Source: Eretmocerus hayati (taxonomy: Eukaryota; Arthropoda; Insecta; Hymenoptera; Aphelinidae). Taken from it: a DNA stretch of 64,000 bases. The stretch covers positions 85,488,748 through 85,552,747 of the forward strand of contig CM056742.1 in NCBI GenBank assembly GCA_029851415.1, given 5' to 3'. Both the position numbers and the translations under genes were made by a program. Positions within the stretch are counted from its first letter, which is position 1. Each line of letters begins with the position of its first letter. This document shows positions 34,048 to 44,514 of the stretch, in pieces. The notes beneath the pieces are model-generated. The model worked only from the letters and a program-made list of their open reading frames with translations, searched no databases and was not told the DNA's origin.

Positions 34048-34342
34048 CACAGTAGTCAAGATTGATTGATCTTGACTACTGTGAGTTTGTGCTGTGATGA
34101 AAGACTTGAGAATATTCTGCAATGGCAATTTGTGAAAAGCACTCATTCATTCTATGATGATAACAAAGCATCCAAGAACGGAATAAAAGTCTACGCTCAT
34201 CAGTTGTGTTGAATAGGGAAAGTGTACTATAAGACTTACCTCCACAGAATCCTGCAACCATCACTGACGACTCCAGGAAGCTTTGTATTTACAAAGCTTT
34301 GTACTTCCTTGTCATACACAATATTTATTGTGTATGACAAGG
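34048..34342. repeat. Three strong hairpins within 300 bp
   Basis: 34048-34083: a 15-bp perfect stem (CACAGTAGTCAAGAT), 6-base loop. 34278-34299: AAGCTTTGTA-TT-TACAAAGCTT. 34307-34342: a 17-bp perfect stem (CCTTGTCATACACAATA) with a 2-base loop. Confidence 0.9.
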
Positions 34343-34869
34343 TGTATAATTGCACTATTATCACAAGTGGTAGAGTTCATCTACAATACATATGCTGACA
34401 CCAATTTTCCTAAAAATATATGTTCTCTTTAACACAGAGGGTCTCGCTCTTTGCTCAAGACTTGAGACTTAACAAGGTTAGTAGACATATACTCATCTGA
34501 TCCGCAAATTCCACAGCTCTACAAATTTATCGAGGAAACTACTTCTATAAGTCTATGGAGAAAACAGAGTTCAGGGGTTATTTTCCCCTCACCGTGATGA
34601 GGACACTCCGCCAGGAAGTGAGTAACAGAAAAATCAGAAGACATGTAAAATACACGAGAATGTTCTCGATTTGCACAAATAGATTTCCACTACGAATCGG
34701 CAATCAAGAGAACCGACACTCTTAGCACTCGATGATTTCCAGAATTGACTTCGAACTGAATGATTAACGCGAAATTCACTCTTGCTCAAGGGAACTGGGG
34801 ATAGTCAATAAACCATCAAGATGGCCGACTTCCCCAAACATGACCAGACTTGACCCTATACAGACTGCC
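34343..34869. other. No recognised feature
   Basis: Low-copy sequence leading into the 232-bp array. Confidence 0.3.
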
Positions 34870-36430
34870 TGATGTCGACTGTCGCATGCACGGTCGCGTA
34901 GATGGCCCTGGTACTAATAACGATCATGCGTGATCTGGACTTGGCAATGCAAGGTTCACATAAAAAGTTGCTCGAAAGTTTCTGGTCGCTTTTACCGAAA
35001 TTTGTTCTGTGAGCATTTGAAAAATCCACCGGAACTTTCACCGGAAGGCTTCTGAAAGGTTCAGAAAGTTCTTTGAAAAGTTCTCGGACACTATTAGGCA
35101 GGGCAAAGTTTTGTGAAACGTTTCCGGAAGCGTTCTGACAGCTTTCATCGAAATTTTCCCTGTAGAGACGAGAAAGTTTCATTTTAACTCTCACCGACAG
35201 GCTTCTGGAAGGTTTCAGAGAGTTTTTCGAAAAGTTTTCGGACACTTGGCAGGGCAGAGTTTCGTGAAAGTTTTCAGGAGACCTTTTTGAAAGCTTCCAT
35301 CAAAAGTTTTACTGCAAATATGTGGAAATTTTGACAGTCCTCGCACTGAAAGGGTTCTGGAAGCTTCCTGGAAGCTTCAATCGAAATTTCCCCTGTGAGG
35401 ATCTGAAAGTTCGATTGGAATTTCACCGAAAGGCTTCTGGAAGGCTTCAGAAAGTTTTTCGAAAAGTTTTTGGACACTTGGCACGGAAGAGTTTCGGAAA
35501 GGTTTCGGGAAACCTTTCTGAATGCTTCCATCGAAAAATTCTCTGCAAAGATATGAAAATTCTGATGGTCCTTGCGCTGAAAGGCTCCTGAAATCTTTCC
35601 GAAAGCTTCCATCAAAATTTTATCTCGGAGGATCTAGGACTTCCATCGAAACTCCCACCGAAAGGCTTCTGAAAGGCTTCAGAAAGTTTTCCGAAAAGTT
35701 TTCGGACACTTGGCACGGAAGAGTTACGGGAAGGTTTCGGGAAACCTTTCTGAAAGCTTCCACCGAAAGTGTCACTGCAAAGATATGAAAATTCTGATGG
35801 TCCTTGCGCTGAAAGGCTCCTGAAATCTTTCCGAAAGCTTTCATCAAAATTTTATTTCGGAGGATCTAGGATTTCCATCGAAACTTTCAGCGAAAGGCTT
35901 CTGAAAGGCTTCAGAAAGTTTTTCGAAAAGTTTTCGGACACTTGGCGAGGAAAAGTTTCGGAAAGGTTTCAGGAAACCTTTCTGGAAGCTTCCATCGAAA
36001 GTTTCTCTGCTAAGATATGAAAAATTCTGATGGTCCTTGCGCTGAAAGATTCCTGAAAGCTTTCTGGAAGGTTCCATCAAAATTTTTCCTCAAAGGATCT
36101 AAAAGTTCCATCGAAACTTCCACCGAAAGGCTTTTGAAAGGCTTCAGAGAGTTGTTCGAAAAGTTTTCGGACACTCGGCACGGAAAAGTTTCGGAAAAGT
36201 TTCAGGAAACCTTTCTGAAAGCTTCCATCGAAAGTTTCACTGCAAGGATGTAAAAATTCTGATGGTCCTTGCGTTGAAAGGCTTCTGAAAGGTTCGAGAA
36301 AGGTTTCATCGTTGTCCTTCCATTAAAGGACAGGAGAAAGCCTTCGGAAAGCTTTCAGAAACCTGTTAGAAAGCTTTCGGTGAAAACTTCCGGTGAAAGT
36401 TTCGGTGAAACCTTTCAGTGCTGTCTAGGA
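34870..36430. repeat. 232-bp satellite array, about 6 copies
   Basis: The phrase ATATGAAAATTCTGATGGTC and its variants recur near 35318, 35551, 35783, 36015 and 36248, spaced 232-233 bp. Each unit is itself built of ~20-bp GAAAG(G/C)(C/T)TTC words with internal palindromes (GAAAGCTTTC). Because 232 is not a multiple of three, the 75-113-codon ORFs seen on both strands change frame from unit to unit and are not genes. Confidence 0.9.
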
Positions 36431-36544
36431 ATTCAATATGGCATCTTCCACGTCACTCCAATGACCGACGTTAGGGGGGCTGTAAACTATGACACATAGA
36501 AAAGTGACATGGTTATGTTTCAACTGAGCTAGCATGAATTCAGG

Positions 36545-36757
36545 CTTCTGCGTATTGATCTGAAGGACTGTCAATCACTTTACTCTCAATGGAGTCATGT
36601 ACGTACATGGCAACTCCACCCCACGTTTTCCATTTCGATCCACGCGGAGTAAGTTGTAATCTGGTAATCTCACCCTTTTCGAGTGAATGGAAGATTTCAA
36701 CCACGTTTCACTAATTGCCAATACGTGAATGTTATACTGAGTAACAAATATCAAGGA
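36545..36757 (-). pseudogene. LINE endonuclease fragment
   Basis: The minus strand encodes the middle of an APE-type endonuclease of a non-LTR retrotransposon: HVLAISETWL, where the Glu belongs to the catalytic site, then LPDYNLLRVDRNGKRG. After this point the family continuation is found in another frame, so there is a frame break around 36625. Only about 210 bp survive, and the 5' side is joined directly to the 515-bp repeat. It is a dead fragment. Confidence 0.75.
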
Positions 36758-36767
36758 AATGCTTCTC

Positions 36768-37913
36768 CGTAGTATTCCCAGACACTTGGGTGTCACGTTT
36801 TCCGTCCCAATCGAAGGGTTTTCCGATGGTTCCATCACATTGTACGAAAGTGACACTATCGTGAGGCCCTGCCCAACCAAGAAAACACTCAGAAAGTATA
36901 TTCACATCATATAACTATGGTTTCCAATAGTTTCCCCCACCTTCGGTCATGCCGGAGCCTGTGTTGAGCTGTCTCGTCCGTGAGAACTTAGCCGGCGTAA
37001 ATTATTGCCCCACGTAGAATCTATCTGGGGCCTTGTCTACCGGGAAAACTCATTCGTCAGATTCCGAACACACCCGAAAGACCCCCTTTGGGATATTTCC
37101 AGTCATCCCTGAGCGTGCACAAGCTGGGAATCTGGGAATCGCATGTTTTGTGGTCCATTCCACGATTTTTCCTATAATCGAGGACATTGAGTGGAAATAG
37201 CACCTCGACAGGACTGTGTCCACACCTATGATTGATCAAATGATGTTCAAATATCAAATCACTACCCTGTCACGGTACCTCCAGACACTTGGGTGTATGC
37301 GCGAGAGAGAATTTACCCGCTTTCCGTCCGAAACGGAGGGTTTTCCGATGGTTCCATCACATTGTACGGGTGTGAGACTATCTTGAGACCCTGCTCATCC
37401 GAGAAAACACTCGGAAAATATATTCACAACATATAACTATGATTTCCAATAGTTTCCTCCCACCTCTGAGCATGCGGGAGCCTGGGTCGAGCTTCTTCGT
37501 CTGTGAACAGTTAGCCGGGGTAAATTATTTCCCCAAGTAGAATCTATCTGTGGCCTTGTTCACTAAGGTAACCGATTTGTCAGCTTCCGGACTCATCCAA
37601 TAGACCCCTCTGTGGTATTTTCAGTCAATCCCTAGCGTGCACCAGATGGGGATCGCACGTTTTGTGGGTCATTCCACAACCTCTCCCACATTTCAAGGAC
37701 ATTGAGTGGAAACAGCACCACGACAGGATTATGTCCACACGTAGAATTGATCAAATGATGTTTGAATATGAAAAAGCTACCCTCCCGCAGTATTTTTAGA
37801 CACTTGAGTGTATGCGCGAGTAAAAATTCACCCGTTTATTGTCCCGAACGGAGGTTTCTCCGATGGTTCCATCACATTGTACGAATGTGAGACTACCGTG
37901 AGGCCCCGGAGTC
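36768..37913 (+). repeat. 515-bp tandem repeat, locus C (~2.2 copies)
   Basis: The anchor CGAGGACATTGAGTGG (37179) and its variant CAAGGACATTGAGTGG (37694) are 515 bp apart. The array starts mid-unit at about 36768 (AGACACTTGGGTGT) and ends at GTGAGGCCCC near 37913. Confidence 0.9.
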
Positions 37914-38275
37914 ATTTTATCGGGAAGCATTTGAAGAATTTGACTACTTTAAAGTGAGACTTGATACTCAATTTGTACATGATATTACCTTTTCATTAGC
38001 TGATTTTGATGTTTGAGTTGTGACAAATCAAGACTGAATGAAGATTTTGGTAAACTACACGACTGAAATGTGCAACTCCAATTCACTACATGACACAGTA
38101 AGAACATATTGACCAATCTTTGTAAGCTCGGGTCTACATGAGACTCATATTCGCTCCCAAAATCATTGCTTTTGAATAGAGTACACCAGATGTCATCGTA
38201 ACACTCATCATATTCAGTTATTCAATATGATTGCGAAGTCAAGACATCAAATGCATAAGTTATCTTATAGCCACT
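37914..38275. other. Low-copy flank
   Basis: No gene or repeat recognised. Confidence 0.35.
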
Positions 38276-38556
38276 TGTAGTACTTTAATCAACACCGAAA
38301 GTAACTTGTTTATTGGGTACGATCGGTTATTGGATAATTAGTAAACAGCAAGTACAACGAAATAACGAAAATATAGTGTAGGCTTGTTTCATACAGTGAT
38401 CTATATACAACGAGATCTGTCTCCGAACTGGAGCATAGCTCGCGAGCGTCGCGAGAGCTCACGCACGCACAGACACATACTGTATGCCGCACGGCGGCGC
38501 CACTCACTAGACTCACTCACGCTGCATTTTGCTATGCTTGTTTTCGATGTACCACA
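38276..38556 (-). repeat. 3' LTR of element 3
   Basis: It begins TGTAGTACTTTAATC and ends GTACCACA on the plus strand; its 281-bp length equals the partner LTR. It is preceded on the minus strand by a purine-rich tract (AACAAGGGGGAGT, 38557-38570), the polypurine primer. Confidence 0.95.
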
Positions 38557-38700
38557 ACTCCCCCTTGTTTAAACCAAAAAATATAAATTTGTCAGTGTGT
38601 TGAATTTTGTTCAACTCGGCAAAGGGAACTGAAAGTGAGGAGTCATTAAAAATCAAAATACATAATTGAAATAGATCAAGTTTAAAAATAATAATTCTCA

Positions 38701-39225
38701 TCAATGATCTAATTTTTCCTTAATTCTAAGTGATCTTCTCAGTACAGGCTCATTTCCAAAGCCTCGATCAGGCTCTCTGCTTATCTTCCCCCCCTTTCGA
38801 GAATTTTCATCAAGTTTTGTAGGAATTATCTGATTTGAATGCTTCTTCGAGATGAAACCATCTGTCAACTCTACATCATAAGTTGAAGGAGAATTCTTTG
38901 AGACAATGACTGCTTCTGATCTGATCTTTGATCCCATTCTATTAACTTTGACGAATACCATTCCTCCTATACCGAAATCACATCTTCTTTTACCATCAAC
39001 ATCCATTTTTTGATCATACTGCTTACTTTCTACTTCACAAATCACATTGGGTCTCAGTAAATCAAATCGAGTCTTGATTTCTCTTCTATACATTAACCAA
39101 GCAGGTGATCTTCCTGTTGTGCAATGCACTGTACTTCTATAATCAAATAAAAATAAATTGACTGAATCATCTAATGAAAAACCATCTTTCATTATTTTAC
39201 TGACTTCACTTTTGAATGTTTCCAC
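38701..39225 (-). pseudogene. pol: Integrase C-terminal part, element 3
   Basis: A 174-codon frame covers the region just after the integrase catalytic glutamate. It includes the conserved TTGRSPAWLMYRRE segment and a C-terminal β-rich domain (GGMVFVKVNRMG), ending in a basic tail. It is separated from the upstream integrase frame by a frame change near 39230-39290. Without the upstream part it cannot make an active integrase. Confidence 0.85.
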
Positions 39226-39722
39226 AAAATTCTCAGCTTGTCCATTGGTAGCTGGACAATATGGAGGCGTAAAAGAGTGTTCTCCATTTTTTTCAAAAAT
39301 TGCTGAAATTCATCGCTGCGATACTGTTTTCCGTTATCACTCACTAAGTGATCTGGCAAACCGAATCTGCTAAACAAAACTTTGAAAACTTTTATCAAAT
39401 TTTGAGAAGTGGTATTACTTCTCATATTGAAAATTTCTGACCATTCTGAATGTGCGTCAATCACTAATAAGAACATACATCCTTCAAAAGGACCGAGAAA
39501 ATTGGTATGAACTCTACTCCATGGTTTGGAAGGCCATTGCCAGAGTGTTAATTCAACTTTTGGGGTGTTTTCTCGTGATTGTAGGCAAATTTTACATGTT
39601 CCAGTGAGATTTGAAATGTCATCATTAATATTAGGCCACCGAAAGTAATTTCTTGACAGCTGCTTCATTTTTATTTCACCCATGTGAGATGCATGTAATT
39701 CAAGCAAAATTTCGTCTTGCAA
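39192..39722 (-). pseudogene. pol: Integrase zinc finger and catalytic core, element 3 (defective)
   Basis: This 176-codon frame holds the HHCC zinc finger (LHASHMG, CKICLQS) and the integrase core. The first catalytic Asp is replaced: the normally acidic position in HTNFLGP is Asn. The second Asp is present (VSDNGKQY). The frame is lost before the catalytic Glu, where the reading becomes non-homologous. Both changes would abolish strand transfer. Confidence 0.87.
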
Positions 39723-39908
39723 GGCTTTAGGAATTATAACTCGGAATCCTTAAAGTAAACATCCTTTTTCTACAGTTAATTCAAGCTTCTTATTAAACAA
39801 ATTCTTCTCAATTCTACTTAGGCTTTTGATTTCTTTTGGCCATCCTAGTTGCAAATACTCAATGATATTTTTCAGATCAGGATCTTTAGAAGTTTCAATA
39901 GCGATACG

Positions 39909-40166
39909 TTAGAAATCTATAAGATTCGTACCTTCTCGAATGTAGTTGATACATGAAAATTCAGTTTCAAATACAGGTGTACTGTCAGCTATAGGTAAAC
40001 GAGAGAGAGCATCACAGTTACCGTTCGCTTGAGATCGAACAACTTCTATACTGTCATTGAATCCTGATAAAAAATACGACCATCTAATCAGTCTACTTTG
40101 AATCATAATTGACAGGTTCTTATTTTGACCGAAAATATACTTTAGAGGTTCATGATCAGTCTTCAA
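39909..40166 (-). pseudogene. pol: RNase H C-terminal part, element 3
   Basis: The 85-codon frame contains KTDHEPLKYIFGQNK and CDALSRLP, the late RNase H motifs of Ty3/gypsy Pol. It ends early at 39909; the spacer up to the integrase frame (39723-39908) contains stops in this phase. Confidence 0.85.
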
Positions 40167-40168
40167 AA

Positions 40169-40429
40169 TTATTTCTGCACCACATAAATATTGGTAAAAC
40201 TTACGAAAACCAAATACAATTGCTCCAGCTTCCTCATCCAGGATTGCTCTATGAAGCTCATTTTCGGAATCAATTTTGAGTCGAATGCGATCGGCCTCTC
40301 ACTATTATCAGGAAAACGGTGCGATAGCACCGCGGATAAACCATGAAAACTTGCATCACACGCCAATACAAGAGGTAACTCTGGATTGTACAGAGTGAGC
40401 ACACGATCAGAGGTAATTTGCTCTTTCAA
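40169..40429 (-). pseudogene. pol: RNase H N-terminal part, element 3
   Basis: ACDASFHGLSAVL carries the first RNase H aspartate. The frame starts right after a stop codon near 40430 and drifts out of frame after about 55 codons (near 40270), as shown by the abrupt loss of homology. Confidence 0.82.
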
Positions 40430-40572
40430 CTAGTTAAATGCCTGCATACATTCATTCGTCCATCTCCACTCCTTTTCATTACAAAGATTATACAATGGTT
40501 TCAAATTTTCTGCGCGATTTGGTAAGAATCTTTCATAAAAATTCAGTAAACCTAAGAAAGCTTCGAATCCCT

Positions 40573-41253
40573 TTACATTCTTTGGATTGGTGCATTTTGT
40601 ACTGCTTTTACTTTTGACGGAGCAGGTTTCAACTCTGACTCATCGATCGCAAAACCCAAAATTTCAATCTCTTTTGTGAAAAAGTCACATCTATCTATAT
40701 CTACTCGTAATCCTGCCTTTTCAAGTCTAGCAAATATCTCAGTGAGAATTTCCATATGTTTATTTCTTGTTCTACCTGTGCAATATATATTGTCAATGTA
40801 TTTTTCAGTATGAGGAATGCCACGCAAGACTTCATCTAAAATTTCTTGACATTCACCTGAACAAGAAGCTACGCCTTCTGGCATCCTAGTGTACCTAAAT
40901 AAACTGTCTTCGGTTATTATAGTTAACGGATCGCGTGATGATTCATCAACAGGAAATTGCATATATGCATGAGTTAAGTCTATTTAAGACCACTCTTTGC
41001 CAACTTGTAGAGTTTTGAAAATTTTCTCTTTGATTGGAACTGGATGACGTTTGATTACAAGTTGAGGATTCACAGTTATTCTGAAATTTCTACATAACCT
41101 AACTTGTCCATTCTTTTTCATCACAGGAATGACTGCAGTAGCCCATTCACTACATTTTACTGATTCAAGATTACCAAGACTAACTAACCTTTTAATCTCA
41201 TCTGAAATTTTCTTAGCCAAAGCAAAAGGAACATGGTAAACTTTCATCTGCAC
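40573..41253 (-). pseudogene. pol: Reverse transcriptase fragments of element 3
   Basis: Two pieces in the same frame (40984-41253 and 40573-40962) are separated by an in-frame TAA at 40984-40986. The first has TAVIPVMKKNGQVRLCRNFR, in which a usual Asp is Asn; the second has MPEGVASCSGECQEILDEVL and KYIDNIYCTG, where the YVDD position reads YIDN. The second catalytic Asp is thus replaced. The frame is lost again near 40590. The enzyme is inactive. Confidence 0.88.
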
Positions 41254-41338
41254 TGGCTTGGCGGTTTCTTTGAAAACCAGTTTAATTTTTCGGCCTGTGT
41301 AGCAACCTTGAGTTTTAGAGAAAAGTTCAGAGAACTGA

Positions 41339-41926
41339 CTACTGAAAACCTCTTTTAAAGTTTTCGACTAGAAATAAATTTTCGAAATCTGAATCGACTA
41401 AATTGGTCTCATTTTTCAACTGTGAAGGCCATAATTTGAATTCAGCTAGCCATTGTCTGCCCATTAGAGTTGGGCCTTCACCCTCCATTATGTATAGATC
41501 TAATTTTCTTTCCATACCATTAAATTTGACTTGAATATTCCTCATAACACCAATAGGGTGTAATTGCACTTTGTTGTAGCTAGTGAGGTTCAAGTCACAA
41601 GGATCTAACTTTACATTTGGGAAATACTTTTTCTGATTGAATTCTGACATGGCAGCTACATAAGCTCCTGAGTCTATTTCCATCTCAACTTCTTTAAACA
41701 AAATATTTACAGTTACGTACATTGGATCAGCAATAATTTTCAAAAAAGACTGTTCATTTTCTAGCAAAGGTTTTGAAAATATTGGAGAGAAATCAAGATC
41801 ATAATCCTCACTAGTTGTGGATTCTTCGGTTTCATTATCTTTCAAAAAATTTACTTTACCTCTATCAATTTTTCTAGAATCAAAATAAGATAAACAATTA
41901 CTTATGACAATATGAATCCTTGTCAT
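41339..41926 (-). CDS. pro: Aspartic protease region of element 3
   Basis: This is a 195-codon frame starting with ATG at 41924-41926 inside the end of gag, +1 relative to it. The catalytic triplet is in EIDSGAYVAAMS (Asp-Ser-Gly), and the flap/fold end is GEGPTLMGRQWL. In intact relatives this frame continues into RT; here a frame change near 41357 ends it after FKRGFQ. The ATG in the overlap allows either reinitiation or frameshifting. It could still make a protease. Confidence 0.8.
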   Translation of the reverse strand: MTRIHIVISNCLSYFDSRKIDRGKVNFLKDNETEESTTSEDYDLDFSPIFSKPLLENEQSFLKIIADPMYVTVNILFKEVEMEIDSGAYVAAMSEFNQKKYFPNVKLDPCDLNLTSYNKVQLHPIGVMRNIQVKFNGMERKLDLYIMEGEGPTLMGRQWLAEFKLWPSQLKNETNLVDSDFENLFLVENFKRGFQ

Positions 41927-43097
41927 GTTTTTTGAAACACATTTTTTCCATATGGCCTTTACCTCGACAAGAATTGCAAGAAATATCTTTCATCCTGCAT
42001 TTTTCAAGATAATGATTGTTAACCATTCCGCAGCGAAAACATATGTATTTTCTATCAGAACTGAAATTATTTGCTTTAGAGTCTGTATTGGTACTACCTT
42101 TATCACTTTTTCTTTCAAAACTTTTTCCACTATCACGTCGCCTGCTCGTACCTAAGTGATTAATCGAAGAATCTGCTGTTGATTGATACGGGTTGTCTGT
42201 GCGCACTGCATTCCGCAGAGCGGACTCTCTTGTAGTTGCAATTTGAAGAGCTTTCTCGTACGTCAACTTTTCTTCACTGAACAAGGGAACCCTTGTCCCA
42301 TGGTCAGCAATGCCGCATACCAATTGATCCCTCACAGCGTCATTTACATCCTTAAAATTGCAATGTGCTGCTAACTCCTTCAATCTAGCGACGTAATTTG
42401 CAATAGACTCCGTAGTTGCTTGTTTTGCTTGCCGGAATTTGCACCGCTCCATAGCTTCATTCTTTTTCGGGCAAACATGATCACTAACAATCTGTATTAG
42501 TTGAGCAAAAGTTTTTGTTTTTGGCTTTTCACCCAGGCCTAAGTCATGGATTTTTTTGTACATGTCCATACCAATTTTTGTTAACAAATGTGCAACTTGT
42601 CTTTTATCGTCCCTTATATTTTTGATTTCCAAATAAAGTTCTAATCTTTCAATGTATGCATCCCAATCATCTTTTTTTGGATAAAATGTCCAATTTTCAG
42701 ACTCCATTTCTTCACTATCAATAGAATTCAAATCACTCACGTCAGAATCAGAATTATTGAATGATGAGTATTTTTCGTCTTCCGTAGTTTCGGAATGTTC
42801 AGTTTGTTGCTGTAGAATGTTCTGTTTCGAATTTGCTTCTTGTAACGTACTGGGTTGTGCAATTTGCTCCGACGCTGTGCTCGACGATTTTTGCTCCGAT
42901 ACACTGCTCTGAAAAGCTTGCAATACCTCCGATCCTTTATTCTTGTATATTCTCTTTATGAGAGCACGTAATTCCTCTACACTGAGAAGTTCAAACGTTG
43001 CTTCGTTTGCGTACTTTTTCAGAAAATTAAGCAATTCCGGTTTCCTTGCCTCATAAATCCATGTGTGAGTTTCTTGTTCAGTATTACTACCGTCCAT
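41898..43097 (-). CDS. gag: Gag of element 3
   Basis: An uninterrupted 399-codon frame runs from a true ATG (43095-43097). The N-terminal helical part (ELLNFLKKYANEATFELL), an acidic Ser/Asp/Glu stretch and a capsid-like region (WDAYIERLELYLEIKNI; CKFRQAKQATTESIANYVAR) are followed by two zinc knuckles: CFRCGMVNNHYLEKC, with one extra residue before His (C-X2-C-X5-H), and CNSCRGKGHMEKMC (C-X2-C-X4-H-X4-C). This resembles Gag of insect Ty3/gypsy elements. It is intact while pol is not, so it might still act in trans. Confidence 0.88.
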   Translation of the reverse strand: MDGSNTEQETHTWIYEARKPELLNFLKKYANEATFELLSVEELRALIKRIYKNKGSEVLQAFQSSVSEQKSSSTASEQIAQPSTLQEANSKQNILQQQTEHSETTEDEKYSSFNNSDSDVSDLNSIDSEEMESENWTFYPKKDDWDAYIERLELYLEIKNIRDDKRQVAHLLTKIGMDMYKKIHDLGLGEKPKTKTFAQLIQIVSDHVCPKKNEAMERCKFRQAKQATTESIANYVARLKELAAHCNFKDVNDAVRDQLVCGIADHGTRVPLFSEEKLTYEKALQIATTRESALRNAVRTDNPYQSTADSSINHLGTSRRRDSGKSFERKSDKGSTNTDSKANNFSSDRKYICFRCGMVNNHYLEKCRMKDISCNSCRGKGHMEKMCFKKHDKDSYCHK

Positions 43098-43399
43098 GTG
43101 CTCCGAATTTGCAGGTTATGAAGTAGCGTGGTAGCACGCCCGGGCGCGCGTGCATCGACACTGCACATCGAGCACGCTCCGTTTTAGGTTATGCACGTGT
43201 TTCAAATATCCGAACGCATCGGCGAATATTCACGAAGTTTCACTTAAATAACTTTCTGATTGCAGTTCCCGCGTTCTTATGCACACTTTTATGTTTGTAT
43301 TTACTTGTATTGCGATAATTCATCCGTAGAGTGATGAGCCGCTTCAACACGTGTACTGTACGGCCTTTACTCGAACCTTCACAATTTTGCACGATTCAC

Positions 43400-43417
43400 T
43401 GTTTTTCTTTGTCGCCA
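43400..43417 (-). other. Primer-binding site, element 3
   Basis: TGGCGACAAAG lies on the minus strand three bases after the 5' LTR. TGGCGAC is complementary to the 3' end expected for some serine tRNAs. Confidence 0.65.
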
Positions 43418-43420
43418 AAA

Positions 43421-43701
43421 TGTAGTACTTTAATCAACACCGAAAGTAACTTGTTTATTGGGTACGATCGGTTACTGAATAATCAGTAAACAGCAAGTAC
43501 AACGAAATAACGAAAATATATTGTAGGCTTGTTTTATACAGTGATCTATATACAACGAGATCTCTCTCCGAACTGGAGCATAGCTCGCGAGCGTCGCGAG
43601 AGCTCACGCACGCACAGACACATACTGTATGCCACACGGCGGCGCCACTCACTAGACTCACTCACGCTGCATTTTGCTATGCTTGTTTTCGATGTATCAC
43701 A
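43421..43701 (-). repeat. 5' LTR of element 3
   Basis: TGTAGTACTTT...GTATCACA, 281 bp, differs from the 3' LTR at 8 positions, mostly transitions. It contains the palindromic GCTCGCGAGCG / CGCGAGAGCTC block. Confidence 0.95.
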
Positions 43702-43706
43702 CCCAA

Positions 43707-44097
43707 AGAGATTATATACCAATAGAGGAGGCACGGGATAGGGGCCGCTGTAAGTGGATGTGAGAGACCGATAGAAAGAGAGGGAAAGGCCGGCCAGGCA
43801 GCGTTCTCTCTCACATAAGTCGTGGTCTGCGCGCCTTTACAAATGCCCTTGTGCTCGTGTCCGGCCCCTCTTTCTCCTCTTCTTTCTGGATTCGGCAAGC
43901 ACTCATCTTTCTTGGCTCAGATTTTTGAATGGAAACGGTCCACAGAGTAAAAGGAGTAGGAAGAAGGAGAGGCGAGCTAAAGCTGCACAGCCAATTGACA
44001 ATTAGACAGAGAAAGCAGCCTAACCGAACCGTCTCCCTCATCGTGCGCAGTCTTACTGAAAGGGGGCCCATGCCTCTTCTATTGGTATATAATCTCT
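43707..44097. mobile_element. Short TIR element beside element 3
   Basis: AGAGATTATATACCAATAGA at 43708 is inverted near 44075-44094 (CTATTGGTATATAATCTCTT). The element is about 390 bp, non-coding, and abuts the LTR. Confidence 0.65.
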
Positions 44098-44514
44098 TCG
44101 ATCACACCACTCATATGAGTTCTATTCCCTCACCATGGTCACGGATAGGCACGAGAGGCTCGATGTACACTGGCATTTGCAACAAATTTTCAAAATTATG
44201 GGTTTTTGAGATTATGTCGGAATGTCGCAACGCTGGGACCAAACTGAATCCGAATTCTGATTCAGCGGATCCAAAAGTTTCAAGGTAGTCTAGATTCGGA
44301 GTAAGGTCAGAACTTTTTTCTGTGGGGCTGTGTGATCGGATACATGAGGAATTCCCAAGATAAAGACGCTTATCTCGATGCTCGAGACTATATTTGGAGC
44401 CTCGACGCGATGAGATGGAGATGATGCGCATACTGCCGAATCTCTCAAAACATTGATGAGGGATGATCATGTGATGCTTAAATACTATTCGACAAATTTA
44501 AGATGGGCCCCGGT
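44098..44514. other. No recognised feature
   Basis: Chance ORFs only, on both strands. Confidence 0.35.

Larger units (their letters stand above)
38276..43701 (-). mobile_element. Ty3/gypsy element 3, complete ends, defective pol
   Basis: Two 281-bp LTRs enclose gag, protease and pol on the minus strand, with PBS and polypurine tract in place. The LTRs differ at 8 of 281 positions by my count. Pol is broken by several stops and frame changes. The sequences immediately outside the two LTRs (GCCACT and CCCAAA) do not form a target-site duplication. Confidence 0.93.

Noticed and set aside
34856..36253. ORFs of 75-129 codons in the 232-bp array
   Set aside because: Frame shifts by one base per unit, so no protein could be maintained.
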